Shown here in pieces: positions 1 through 5,970 of a stretch of 11,781 bases of DNA; positions within the stretch are counted from its first letter, which is position 1, and each line of letters opens with the position of its first letter. Under the pieces are notes generated by a model. It saw nothing but the letters and a program-made list of their open reading frames with translations. It did no database searches and had not been told where the DNA came from. Location: positions 1-11,781 of the forward strand of contig JAKSCP010000487.1 in NCBI GenBank assembly GCA_022360535.1, given 5' to 3'. Origin of the DNA: Pseudomonadales bacterium (GTDB taxonomy: Bacteria > Pseudomonadota > Gammaproteobacteria > Pseudomonadales > Pseudohongiellaceae). The position numbers were made by a program, and so were the translations under genes.

Positions 1-2
1 TC

Positions 3-503
3 GACGAGAATTTCACATTGGTTGATGACAGCAACACACCGGATGCCACAAGCAATGAACCAAGACCGGTACGCCTGGGACAAGCCCAACCCGGCGAAGA
101 AGTGTTAGGCCTGGAATACCGACGCATTCAAAAAGGCAGCTTCGAACAGTTTCATACAATTACGCGCGATCGGGTCTATCCCTACCTGGAAAAAATTGGC
201 GTTCGGCCAGTTGGACAATGGCGAGTTGTTTATTTACCTAATAGCTCTGCTGAGGAAAGCCCAGACTACGACGAACTCTACACCCTGGCGCGTTACGCCA
301 GCATTGAGCACTACCAACAGGTCTGGTCGAATGCGATTGCAATGGGTGGCAATGGTCCCGATTACGAATCCATGATTGCGGCATTTGGGGAACTTAATGC
401 TCTTTCCCTGGATGCCAGCACTGAATTTTTGCGCGGACCATTATTCGGCAGCCCACCTGTGTTCGCTCCCGGACTGCCTGAAACTTACCGCCTTGGGCAA
501 TAG
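3..503 (+). CDS. NIPSNAP-like alpha/beta-barrel protein, 5' end missing
   Basis: The frame is open from position 3 to a TAG at 501-503, so the gene probably begins before the window. A TTG at 18-20 is possible, but the residues around it (DENFTLVDDSNTPD) look like a polar linker after a lost N-terminus. The part seen is 166 residues. Its core resembles the NIPSNAP/dimeric alpha-beta barrel pattern: a strand with YRRIQKGSFEQF, a helix ending in a Tyr-Pro-Tyr-Leu stretch, a GQWRVVYLP strand, a YTLARYASIEHYQQVW block typical of the second half of this fold, then a C-terminal tail. Such proteins are mostly of unknown function. It lies 16 nt upstream of the cyanophycinase-type gene on the same strand, so the two are probably co-transcribed. 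The fold assignment is by eye and moderately secure; no substrate can be inferred. Confidence 0.6.
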   Translation, partial: DENFTLVDDSNTPDATSNEPRPVRLGQAQPGEEVLGLEYRRIQKGSFEQFHTITRDRVYPYLEKIGVRPVGQWRVVYLPNSSAEESPDYDELYTLARYASIEHYQQVWSNAIAMGGNGPDYESMIAAFGELNALSLDASTEFLRGPLFGSPPVFAPGLPETYRLGQ

Positions 504-519
504 CCCAAAGGAGCTCGTG

Positions 520-1374
520 ATGAAAAAAGTAGCACTGTTTGTCGCTCTCACCCTATTCACAACGGCGACATTGGCACAGACTCGTGGCCCTGATGATGGC
601 TCACTGGTCATCGTTGGCGGGGGTATGAGAGATCTCGGCATTCTGCAAGAGTTCGCCGAGCTTGCTGGCGGCGCCGATGCCCCTATTGTCGTTATCCCTA
701 CTGCTGGCGGCGCTGAACACTATGATGAATATTGGCAAGGTCTGGCCCAGTTCCGCGCAGCAGGGCTAACCAATCTTAAACTTATTCATACTTATGACCG
801 GGAAGAAGCCGATACCCGAGAGTTTGCGCAGGCGATTCGTGACGCCCAGGGCGTGTGGTTTCCTGGCGGCCGACAATGGCGCCTTGCCGACTCTTATCTG
901 CATACTGAAGTACATGATGCGCTGAACGAGCTGCTGGATCGCGGTGGAGTGATCGGCGGTTCTTCTGCCGGCGCTACGATCCTGGGCTCTTACCTGGCAA
1001 GGGGCGATACCTCCAGCAACACCATCATGATGGGTGATCACGAGGAAGGTTTCGGTTTTATCGAGAACGTCGCCATCGACCAGCACTTACTGCGGCGCAA
1101 TCGCCAGTTTGATTTGCTGGAAATCATCGCCGCCAAACCCGAGCTACTTGGCATAGGTCTGGATGAAGATACGGCGATCGTGGTGCGTAATAACCAATTC
1201 CGGGTCATCGGAAAAAGTTATGTCGTCATCTACGATGCCCAGCACCAAATCGATAGCGGCGGAGATTTCTACTTTTTGGAACCCGGAGATCAGTACGACT
1301 TGCTGGAACGGCAGGCTTACCGGCCGACCAATGATTTGCTGCCTTTGGAGCGAATTGTAGAAAGAAGTAATTAG
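520..1374 (+). CDS. Secreted cyanophycinase-type peptidase (family S51)
   Basis: Serine peptidase of the cyanophycinase family, whose best known members cut the Arg-Asp storage polymer cyanophycin to beta-Asp-Arg dipeptides. The 284-residue product has the usual family length plus a signal peptide (residues 1 to about 20, MKKVALFVALTLFTTATLAQ), so it should act in the periplasm or outside. Visible motifs are the nucleophile elbow GGSSAGA (Ser149), DQHLLRRNR (His189, with the Asp-Gln and Arg residues that bind substrate in cyanophycinase) and GIGLDEDTA (Glu216), matching a Ser-His-Glu triad. The ATG at 520 has AAGGAG at 507-512 and opens directly into the signal peptide; the longer in-frame ATG at 376 overlaps the upstream gene and is rejected. 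No cyanophycin synthetase is present in the window, so the substrate may be environmental cyanophycin or another peptide. The family call is strong, the exact substrate is not. Confidence 0.88.
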   Translation: MKKVALFVALTLFTTATLAQTRGPDDGSLVIVGGGMRDLGILQEFAELAGGADAPIVVIPTAGGAEHYDEYWQGLAQFRAAGLTNLKLIHTYDREEADTREFAQAIRDAQGVWFPGGRQWRLADSYLHTEVHDALNELLDRGGVIGGSSAGATILGSYLARGDTSSNTIMMGDHEEGFGFIENVAIDQHLLRRNRQFDLLEIIAAKPELLGIGLDEDTAIVVRNNQFRVIGKSYVVIYDAQHQIDSGGDFYFLEPGDQYDLLERQAYRPTNDLLPLERIVERSN

Positions 1375-1432
1375 TTTCTACCGCTTAATCGTGATTTCCG
1401 GCTTTGGAATAGATCAATTTCACGTCAAAACC

Positions 1433-1484
1433 TTGAAAAATACGGCTAAAACACAATTTATAATTCCCAGAAAGCTCCTATAAT
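1433..1484 (+). promoter_or_regulatory. Candidate promoter region with two perfect TATAAT boxes
   Basis: The 152-nt gap upstream of the DUF411 gene contains two exact TATAAT hexamers at 1459-1464 and 1479-1484, 20 nt apart. A TTGAAA at 1433-1438 lies 20 nt before the first, longer than the ideal spacer; the second has no good -35. Either could start a message 35-60 nt before the ATG at 1527. No recognisable CueR-type dyad was seen, so copper control is not shown. Confidence 0.4.
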
Positions 1485-1526
1485 AACCCGCATAGACGGC
1501 GTCATTACCCGCCAGGGGAGAAACAC

Positions 1527-2039
1527 ATGCATACCAATTTTGTTCGCGCACATCTGTTACTGAGAAAGCATTTTTTTAGGTCCATACTTGGCATGCTGGC
1601 ATGCCTGATCGCGCCTTTGACCGGCGCGCAATCGATCGATGACATCACACTCAATGTCTACAAGGAACCTACCTGTGGTTGCTGTGTAGGCTGGATTGAA
1701 CACATGGATGAGCGAGGCTACTCATCCACTATTCATCATCCGAATGATTTGGCGAGTGTGAAAGAAGAACTGGGCCTGAAACCGGAATGGACTTCTTGTC
1801 ACACAGCAGTGACTGCAGAAGGCTTCATTTTCGAAGGACACATTCCTGAAAAGTTTATTGCCCAGTTTCTGGCCGCACCACCAGAGGGTGCCATGGGGTT
1901 GGCAGTGCCGGGGATGCCGATTGGTGGACCGGGCATGGAAATGGGCGATCGCTTCACCCCTTATGACATTCTGCTAATCAACAAAGACGGCACACATTCT
2001 GTGTTTGCACATATCGAATCTGCTGACGATCAGAAGTAG
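1527..2039 (+). CDS. Secreted DUF411 (CopG-like) copper-binding protein
   Basis: A 170-residue exported protein of the DUF411 family, which includes the bacterial copper-resistance protein CopG, a thioredoxin-fold protein that binds copper through cysteines. A basic N-terminus and hydrophobic segment (about residues 8-34, ending LTGAQ) form a signal peptide, so it should sit in the periplasm. Family motifs are all visible: CGCC (Cys50, Cys52, Cys53), SCHTA (Cys91, His92), EGHIP (His105), and the closing GLAVPGMPIGGPGMEMG segment rich in Met and Gly. The ATG at 1527 has AGGGGAG at 1513-1519. It stands alone here: its left neighbour ends 152 nt upstream and the right neighbour is convergent. 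No copper ATPase, multicopper oxidase or copper regulator is in the window, so a copper role rests on family knowledge alone. Confidence 0.9.
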   Translation: MHTNFVRAHLLLRKHFFRSILGMLACLIAPLTGAQSIDDITLNVYKEPTCGCCVGWIEHMDERGYSSTIHHPNDLASVKEELGLKPEWTSCHTAVTAEGFIFEGHIPEKFIAQFLAAPPEGAMGLAVPGMPIGGPGMEMGDRFTPYDILLINKDGTHSVFAHIESADDQK

Positions 2040-2057
2040 AAAATCTTAAACTAAATT

Positions 2058-2094
2058 AAAAAGCGTGTGAGAGTAATTCTCACACGCTTTTTTT
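2058..2094. terminator. Bidirectional intrinsic terminator
   Basis: A perfect 12-bp stem (2061-2072 with 2078-2089, AAGCGTGTGAGA and its complement) with a 5-nt loop is followed on the + strand by a run of seven T (2088-2094) and preceded by A residues, which give a U-run on the - strand. It sits between two convergent units, 18 nt after the DUF411 stop and about 40 nt after the GMC gene's stop, and can serve both. Confidence 0.92.
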
Positions 2095-2134
2095 GTGTGC
2101 GCGATATTTGAAAAGAATTCGAAGTGAGCAAATG

Positions 2135-3805
2135 CTAAATTTCGTTTCTTTCCGCTGCCTGGTTAATCATGTCCGCCGCTCTGAAGGCGAGCGCCATAAT
2201 CGTCATGGTTGGTTGTCCACGACCTGAGGTCACCAGGGAACTGCCATCACAAAGGAATAAATTTGGCACATCATGGGTTCGGTGATTGGCGTCGATCACG
2301 GACGTAGCGGGATCAGTCCCCATACGACAGGTACCGAGCAGGTGGACATTGCCTTCCTGACCATCTTCGGCATAGAAACCTCCAATATTGGTGCCACCAG
2401 CGGCTTCCATTAATTCGACAGACTTCTCGTAGAACCAACGCATGGTCGCAATGTCATCGGGATGATCCATATAAGTGCAACGAATGGCGGGTCTGCCCCA
2501 CTTGTCTTGCACATTGGGGTCGAGCGTGATGTTGTTGGATTCCTGCGGCAAGGAAGTAGTGTGACCATCGAACGCCGCACAGTGAGAGAACTGATAAGCC
2601 AAATCTCGTTTGTAGTCACTGCCCCAGCTTGCACCACCAAACATGAAGGGACTGGACAGCGCAAAACCTAATGGTGTGCCGCGGGACGGGTGCCGGCCAT
2701 CGATGCCACCACCACCATAAAAACCCAGGGAAGAATCTAACTCATAGAAATCATGGATTACTCGTGTGGCGGGAATACTCTTCCAGCCGTTGACCGGTTC
2801 ATCAAATAAACCAACGGTGGTCGAGTAGCCATTAAACATCAGGTTTTTGCCAACCATACCTGAGGAATTGGCCAGCCCATCAGGAAAGCGACTGGATTCT
2901 GAAAGAAACAACAAACGTGGCGTTTCTGCTCCGTTGGCACAAAGCACAACGGCCCTGGTGCGCTGTCCTTGTTCATTACCGTCCGCATCGTAGTACAGCA
3001 CTTCGGTAGCTCGACCTTCTGCATTGGTTTCAATACGATACACCGTGCTGTAAGTTCGTAACTCACAGTTCCCTGATTCCAGCGCCAATGGAATCATCGC
3101 CACCAACGAGGAGGATTTGGCATTAAATTCACAACCAAAGCCATTACAGTAACCGCAATGAGCACAAGGCGGTCGACCATTGTGTGGCTCGGACAAAATT
3201 GCCACGGGTGCGGGGTATGGATTTAGTCCAAGTGACTTGGCCGCTCGCTCAAGTAAGACATCCGGCCCCTTTATCGGCATTGGGGCGCAGGGATACTCTC
3301 GCGAACGAGGTGGATCCCAGGAGCCCTGAAGACCAGATACACCAATTTCCCAGTCTACCTTGGTGTAATAAGGCTCCAGGTCTTCGTAGGAAATCGGCCA
3401 GTCGGCAAAATTAGTTCCAGCAATCGTCCCTCGCACACTCGCTTCCATAAAATCGATGGGGCGAAAGCGCCAGAAGTTACCGGAGAAATGCATGCTGCTG
3501 CCGCCCACATTATGCGCATAGCCGCATACGGTCTCCCGCTCCTCTGCGTCATCCGATTCTGACTTGCGAAAGGTTTGGGGATGGCCGTGAGAGGCGCCCC
3601 ACATGTGTTCACCATTGTGATCGATGGCCCACTCATCGTGAGTGAAATCTACCGCAGTTAAATGCGGTCCTTGTTCCAATAGCACAACCGAGTGCCCGGC
3701 AGTAGCCAATTCTTTTGCCATGATGCCACCGGCAGCGCCGGAACCAATGACGACAAAATCAACTTCTTCTCGCGTTGCAAAACTTGGAAGAGCAGCTTCA
3801 GCCAT
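2135..3805 (-). CDS. GMC-family FAD-dependent oxidoreductase (gluconate dehydrogenase large-subunit type)
   Basis: Flavoprotein dehydrogenase of 556 residues that should oxidise a sugar, polyol or other alcohol. The N-terminus holds the Rossmann FAD site (VVIGSGAAGG, residues 18-27, with the acidic end of strand two in LLEQG). GMC signatures follow: NVGGSSMHFSGNFWRF around residues 99-114, and the C-terminal block HLLGTCRMG (His488, candidate catalytic base), then LFLCDGSSLVTSGRGQPTMTI. At the second active-site position, usually His or Asn, this protein has Gln531. Four cysteines (214, 217, 220, 225; C-x2-C-x2-C-x4-C) form a possible metal or Fe-S site. No signal peptide is present. The ATG lies 2 nt after the stop of the subunit 3-like gene and has GGAG 7 nt upstream, so the two are tightly coupled. 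No cytochrome subunit follows: a terminator closes the operon. Family very sure, substrate unknown. Confidence 0.92.
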   Translation of the reverse strand: MAEAALPSFATREEVDFVVIGSGAAGGIMAKELATAGHSVVLLEQGPHLTAVDFTHDEWAIDHNGEHMWGASHGHPQTFRKSESDDAEERETVCGYAHNVGGSSMHFSGNFWRFRPIDFMEASVRGTIAGTNFADWPISYEDLEPYYTKVDWEIGVSGLQGSWDPPRSREYPCAPMPIKGPDVLLERAAKSLGLNPYPAPVAILSEPHNGRPPCAHCGYCNGFGCEFNAKSSSLVAMIPLALESGNCELRTYSTVYRIETNAEGRATEVLYYDADGNEQGQRTRAVVLCANGAETPRLLFLSESSRFPDGLANSSGMVGKNLMFNGYSTTVGLFDEPVNGWKSIPATRVIHDFYELDSSLGFYGGGGIDGRHPSRGTPLGFALSSPFMFGGASWGSDYKRDLAYQFSHCAAFDGHTTSLPQESNNITLDPNVQDKWGRPAIRCTYMDHPDDIATMRWFYEKSVELMEAAGGTNIGGFYAEDGQEGNVHLLGTCRMGTDPATSVIDANHRTHDVPNLFLCDGSSLVTSGRGQPTMTIMALAFRAADMINQAAERNEI

Positions 3806-3807
3806 TG

Positions 3808-4452
3808 TTACTCTCCCCGTTCCATGTAGTCTGCATCGTAAGCACCAAATGGTGGTGCCCAGGCCGGGCGACTCTCCATTCCAATCAGTTGCATCCCGAT
3901 GCCATCGCGGTTACCTCCATACTGCGGCATGGAAAACGTACCAGCTATAGTGAGGTAACGAACGGTGTTGAAGAAAGGTGTTGTTTCGATCTTTGCCAGG
4001 AGTTCATCCTGACGCGCCACATCCAACAGGTGGAAATAGGATTCACTGTAATCAGTAGCAACCTGATACTGCATCTCGCGAAGACCATCCCTTAATGAGG
4101 CCAGGAGTTCAACACGTCGCTCATCGCCAAGCACATTGTCCATGAAGTAAATGACACCCGCTTCTGTCGCGCCTGGTGTTTCGTCCGTGGGAATAATGCG
4201 CGCCGCTACAGCAGCTAACTCTGCTGCTTCTTGTTCCGACAATGTCTGAAACGCAGCGCCACTCGACCTGGCTTCTTCTGCCTCGCGACAGGCAGTGAGA
4301 ATCGCAGGCATACTCAACACCAACAATGAGCCCCGCGCCAGGGAGGCTGAGCCCGCCATGAATTGACGTCGACTCAGCGCTCTATTGAGTTCGCTATTTG
4401 ATTCTTTCTCTGGCGCCTCAGTTAGCGCTTCATTTGGATACAGCTTGCTCAA
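3808..4452 (-). CDS. Gluconate 2-dehydrogenase subunit 3-like Tat lipoprotein
   Basis: Small partner subunit (214 residues) of a membrane-associated GMC dehydrogenase. A twin-arginine motif (SRRQF, residues 27-31) is followed by a weakly hydrophobic stretch ending in the lipobox-like LTAC (Cys55), so the protein is probably exported folded by Tat and lipid-anchored. From about residue 68 (LSEQEAAELAAVAARIIPTDETPGA) it follows the subunit 3 pattern, ending with GTFSMPQYGGNRDGIGMQLIGM and a C-terminal aromatic tail. In characterised relatives this subunit carries the Tat signal and brings the FAD subunit across the membrane; the downstream GMC protein has no signal of its own. The start is a TTG at 4452: GGAG lies 8 nt upstream, no in-frame ATG exists before the stop at 4504-4506, and the next internal ATG would remove the Arg pair. 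A nearby ATG at 4457-4459 is out of frame. Confidence 0.88.
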   Translation of the reverse strand: MSKLYPNEALTEAPEKESNSELNRALSRRQFMAGSASLARGSLLVLSMPAILTACREAEEARSSGAAFQTLSEQEAAELAAVAARIIPTDETPGATEAGVIYFMDNVLGDERRVELLASLRDGLREMQYQVATDYSESYFHLLDVARQDELLAKIETTPFFNTVRYLTIAGTFSMPQYGGNRDGIGMQLIGMESRPAWAPPFGAYDADYMERGE

Positions 4453-4563
4453 AATCCATGCTCCAAAAGTTGATCGTTTGTCATAGAAATGAAGTGTTTC
4501 AGTCTATCACGGAAAACCATACCGGACACGCCAGCAAGGCCAGACACTGCGGGTTTCAACCAA

Positions 4564-4591
4564 TTTCACGACGCACTGTTTCTGCTATAGT
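4564..4591 (+). promoter_or_regulatory. Candidate extended -10 promoter for the zinc-finger/pilin unit
   Basis: TGC-TATAGT at 4583-4591 is an extended -10 element (TGn plus a 5/6 match to TATAAT). A weak -35, TTTCAC at 4564-4569, lies 16 nt before it. Transcription would start near 4598, about 55 nt before the TTG start at 4654. The octamer TTTCACGA occurs at both 4564-4571 and 4591-4598, flanking the -10, and could be an operator pair. Confidence 0.45.
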
Positions 4592-4653
4592 TTCACGAAA
4601 CGCTCCATGAAGATCGGCAACAAGATTGGTCGCAAACCTCGGGAGAGGGCAAA

Positions 4654-5265
4654 TTGAAATGTGAGTTTCATCCTGGCGCACCTGCCGCAGCTATGTGCGA
4701 TAGCTGCCAGATTCCTTTGTGCGGAATCTGTGCGAGGTACATCGATGATCGCGTGCTTTGCGAACGTTGCGAAAGCGTTGCCTCTATTGAAAGTTACGTC
4801 GAAGCAAAGAGCAGGGAAAGCAATGAATCGAGAGTCGAAGAATTAATTACCAAAGCTGAACAAGCAGTTGAAAACACGCAAAGCTATGAATCCACGATAA
4901 GCGCAAGCCCGGATAAAAAAGAAAAAATGTTAATGGGTATCGTGATTGCGAGCTGTGTGTTTATCGCTTATCAAATCACAAACTCCCTGGGCTCTACCTC
5001 AACTCTTTCCCAATCTGAAATCATGGCCGAAGAACGCACACGAGACCAGATTGAATCCTGCATGTTAGTGTTTTGGGAAATTGCCTCCGTACTCTCCGAT
5101 GGTGGCGAGCTCAGCGAATCGCTACGCTGCGAAGATACCGGCCTGCCTATGGTGGTGGCGGATGTCGATGGTGATCTGCGCGTGAGCCACCCGCGTCCGG
5201 ACTTGTTAGGTCTAACCGACATTTATGTCACTCGTAGCAATCCGGTTCCTATATTAGTTGAATGA
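4654..5265 (+). CDS. B-box-like zinc-finger protein with one membrane segment
   Basis: A 203-residue protein of unknown function. The N-terminus has four ligand pairs with B-box-like spacing: Cys3/His6, Cys15/Cys18, Cys23/Cys26 and Cys36/Cys39, enough for two zinc ions. A charged, probably helical linker follows (about 45-90, many Glu and Lys), then one membrane segment (about 92-108, MLMGIVIASCVFIAYQI) and a C-terminal domain of about 95 residues with two further cysteines (136 and 159) that could form a disulfide. Lysines just before the membrane segment suggest that the zinc-finger head is cytoplasmic and the C-terminal domain periplasmic. The TTG start at 4654 is favoured: GGGAGAGGG at 4641-4649 is well spaced, and the next ATG (4693) would delete the first two zinc ligands. 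The pilin gene starts 27 nt downstream, so a role in pilin assembly or sensing is possible but unproven. Confidence 0.75.
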   Translation: MKCEFHPGAPAAAMCDSCQIPLCGICARYIDDRVLCERCESVASIESYVEAKSRESNESRVEELITKAEQAVENTQSYESTISASPDKKEKMLMGIVIASCVFIAYQITNSLGSTSTLSQSEIMAEERTRDQIESCMLVFWEIASVLSDGGELSESLRCEDTGLPMVVADVDGDLRVSHPRPDLLGLTDIYVTRSNPVPILVE

Positions 5266-5281
5266 ACATTGGTTGAATGAA
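5257..5281 (+). repeat. 10-bp direct repeat spanning the end of the zinc-finger gene
   Basis: GTTGAATGAA occurs at 5257-5266 and again at 5272-5281. The first copy contains the last two codons and TGA stop of the zinc-finger gene; the second lies in the 27-nt spacer before the pilin gene. It looks like a small local duplication, and no function is apparent. Confidence 0.6.
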
Positions 5282-5292
5282 AGTGAATTAAG

Positions 5293-5832
5293 ATGAAGAG
5301 ATTCACTCGACACGGGCACTTAGCCCAACAAAAGGGCTACACACTGCTGGAGTTGATGGCTACCACTGCGATCATCGGCGTGTTGATGAGTGTAGCAGTG
5401 CCTTATGTACAGAATTACACAGTTCGTGCACAGGTCACTGAAGGCGTGTTAATTCTTGGTGAACTTCGCCGTCGTATTGAAACAGAATTCTACGAAAGGG
5501 GTTCGCTTACTTCAGAAATCCCCTCATCACCTGCACCAGATGGATCTGCACACGGGGGCCCCTGGTACAGTTACGCCACCATGTTTGGGCAAACCGACTA
5601 CATGTGGGAGCGCATCGAGTATCAGCCAAAGGGCCCACACCGAGTCATCGCGTTACGGGCTTACCGTCGATCGGAGTGGCTAAACTCAGATATTGGCCTG
5701 CATATGCAAGTGAAACTGGTGGATGCCAATACCCTGAATTTCCGTTGCACGGTCAATAACACCCAGAGCCGAATTCAATTCGTACCTTCCAGTTGCCAGG
5801 ATGGCAATGTGAACGACTGGACTTCCTGGTAA
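5293..5832 (+). CDS. Type IV pilin-like protein
   Basis: Pilin precursor of 179 residues. A short basic leader (residues 1-15) ends in the prepilin peptidase site G15|YTLLEL, with the conserved Glu at +5 (Glu20), and is followed by a hydrophobic helix (about 18-38, MATTAIIGVLMSVAVPYV) that anchors the subunit and packs in the fibre core. The C-terminal globular part ends with two cysteines (152 and 168) placed like the D-loop disulfide of type IVa major pilins, and it has many aromatic residues. Length and cysteine placement resemble PilA-like subunits more than short minor pseudopilins. The start is ATG 5293; the frame is closed by TGA at 5284-5286, so no longer start is possible, though the Shine-Dalgarno is weak. 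It is likely co-transcribed with the zinc-finger membrane gene. No pilus assembly gene (ATPase, platform, secretin) is present nearby. Confidence 0.88.
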   Translation: MKRFTRHGHLAQQKGYTLLELMATTAIIGVLMSVAVPYVQNYTVRAQVTEGVLILGELRRRIETEFYERGSLTSEIPSSPAPDGSAHGGPWYSYATMFGQTDYMWERIEYQPKGPHRVIALRAYRRSEWLNSDIGLHMQVKLVDANTLNFRCTVNNTQSRIQFVPSSCQDGNVNDWTSW

Positions 5833-5854
5833 AGAAATTTCAAACAGAGAATTT

Positions 5855-5886
5855 AAAAAAAGAATGCCTGCTCCGAGGAGCAGGCA
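5855..5886 (-). terminator. Intrinsic terminator of ald
   Basis: An 8-bp G+C-rich stem (GCCTGCTC, 5866-5873, with 5878-5885, extendable by one pair) and a CGAG loop. Read on the - strand it is followed within a few bases by a T-run (the A-run 5855-5861 on the + strand). It lies about 85 nt past the ald stop and 33 nt past the convergent pilin stop; the + strand lacks a T-run, so it mainly serves ald. Confidence 0.82.
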
Positions 5887-5970
5887 CATACCTGCACATT
5901 GCGTTACAGGTTAGGGAAGACATTTTTGCCTGAAGCAGTTTTCTTCTGATTCAGGCTGCCACTTAAACCG

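Noticed and set aside
376..519. N-terminal extension of the cyanophycinase frame to an ATG at 376
   Set aside because: It overlaps the upstream gene by 128 nt and would bury the signal peptide; the ATG at 520 has a strong ribosome site.
4457..4483. ATG reading frame (MDFEQAVSK) overlapping the subunit 3-like start
   Set aside because: Only about nine codons, and the ribosome site is one base from the ATG; most likely chance.
5928..5956. GCCTGAA ... TTCAGGC inverted repeat downstream of ald
   Set aside because: The loop is 15 nt and the T-run lies on the wrong side for either strand; the hairpin at 5866-5885 is the better terminator.
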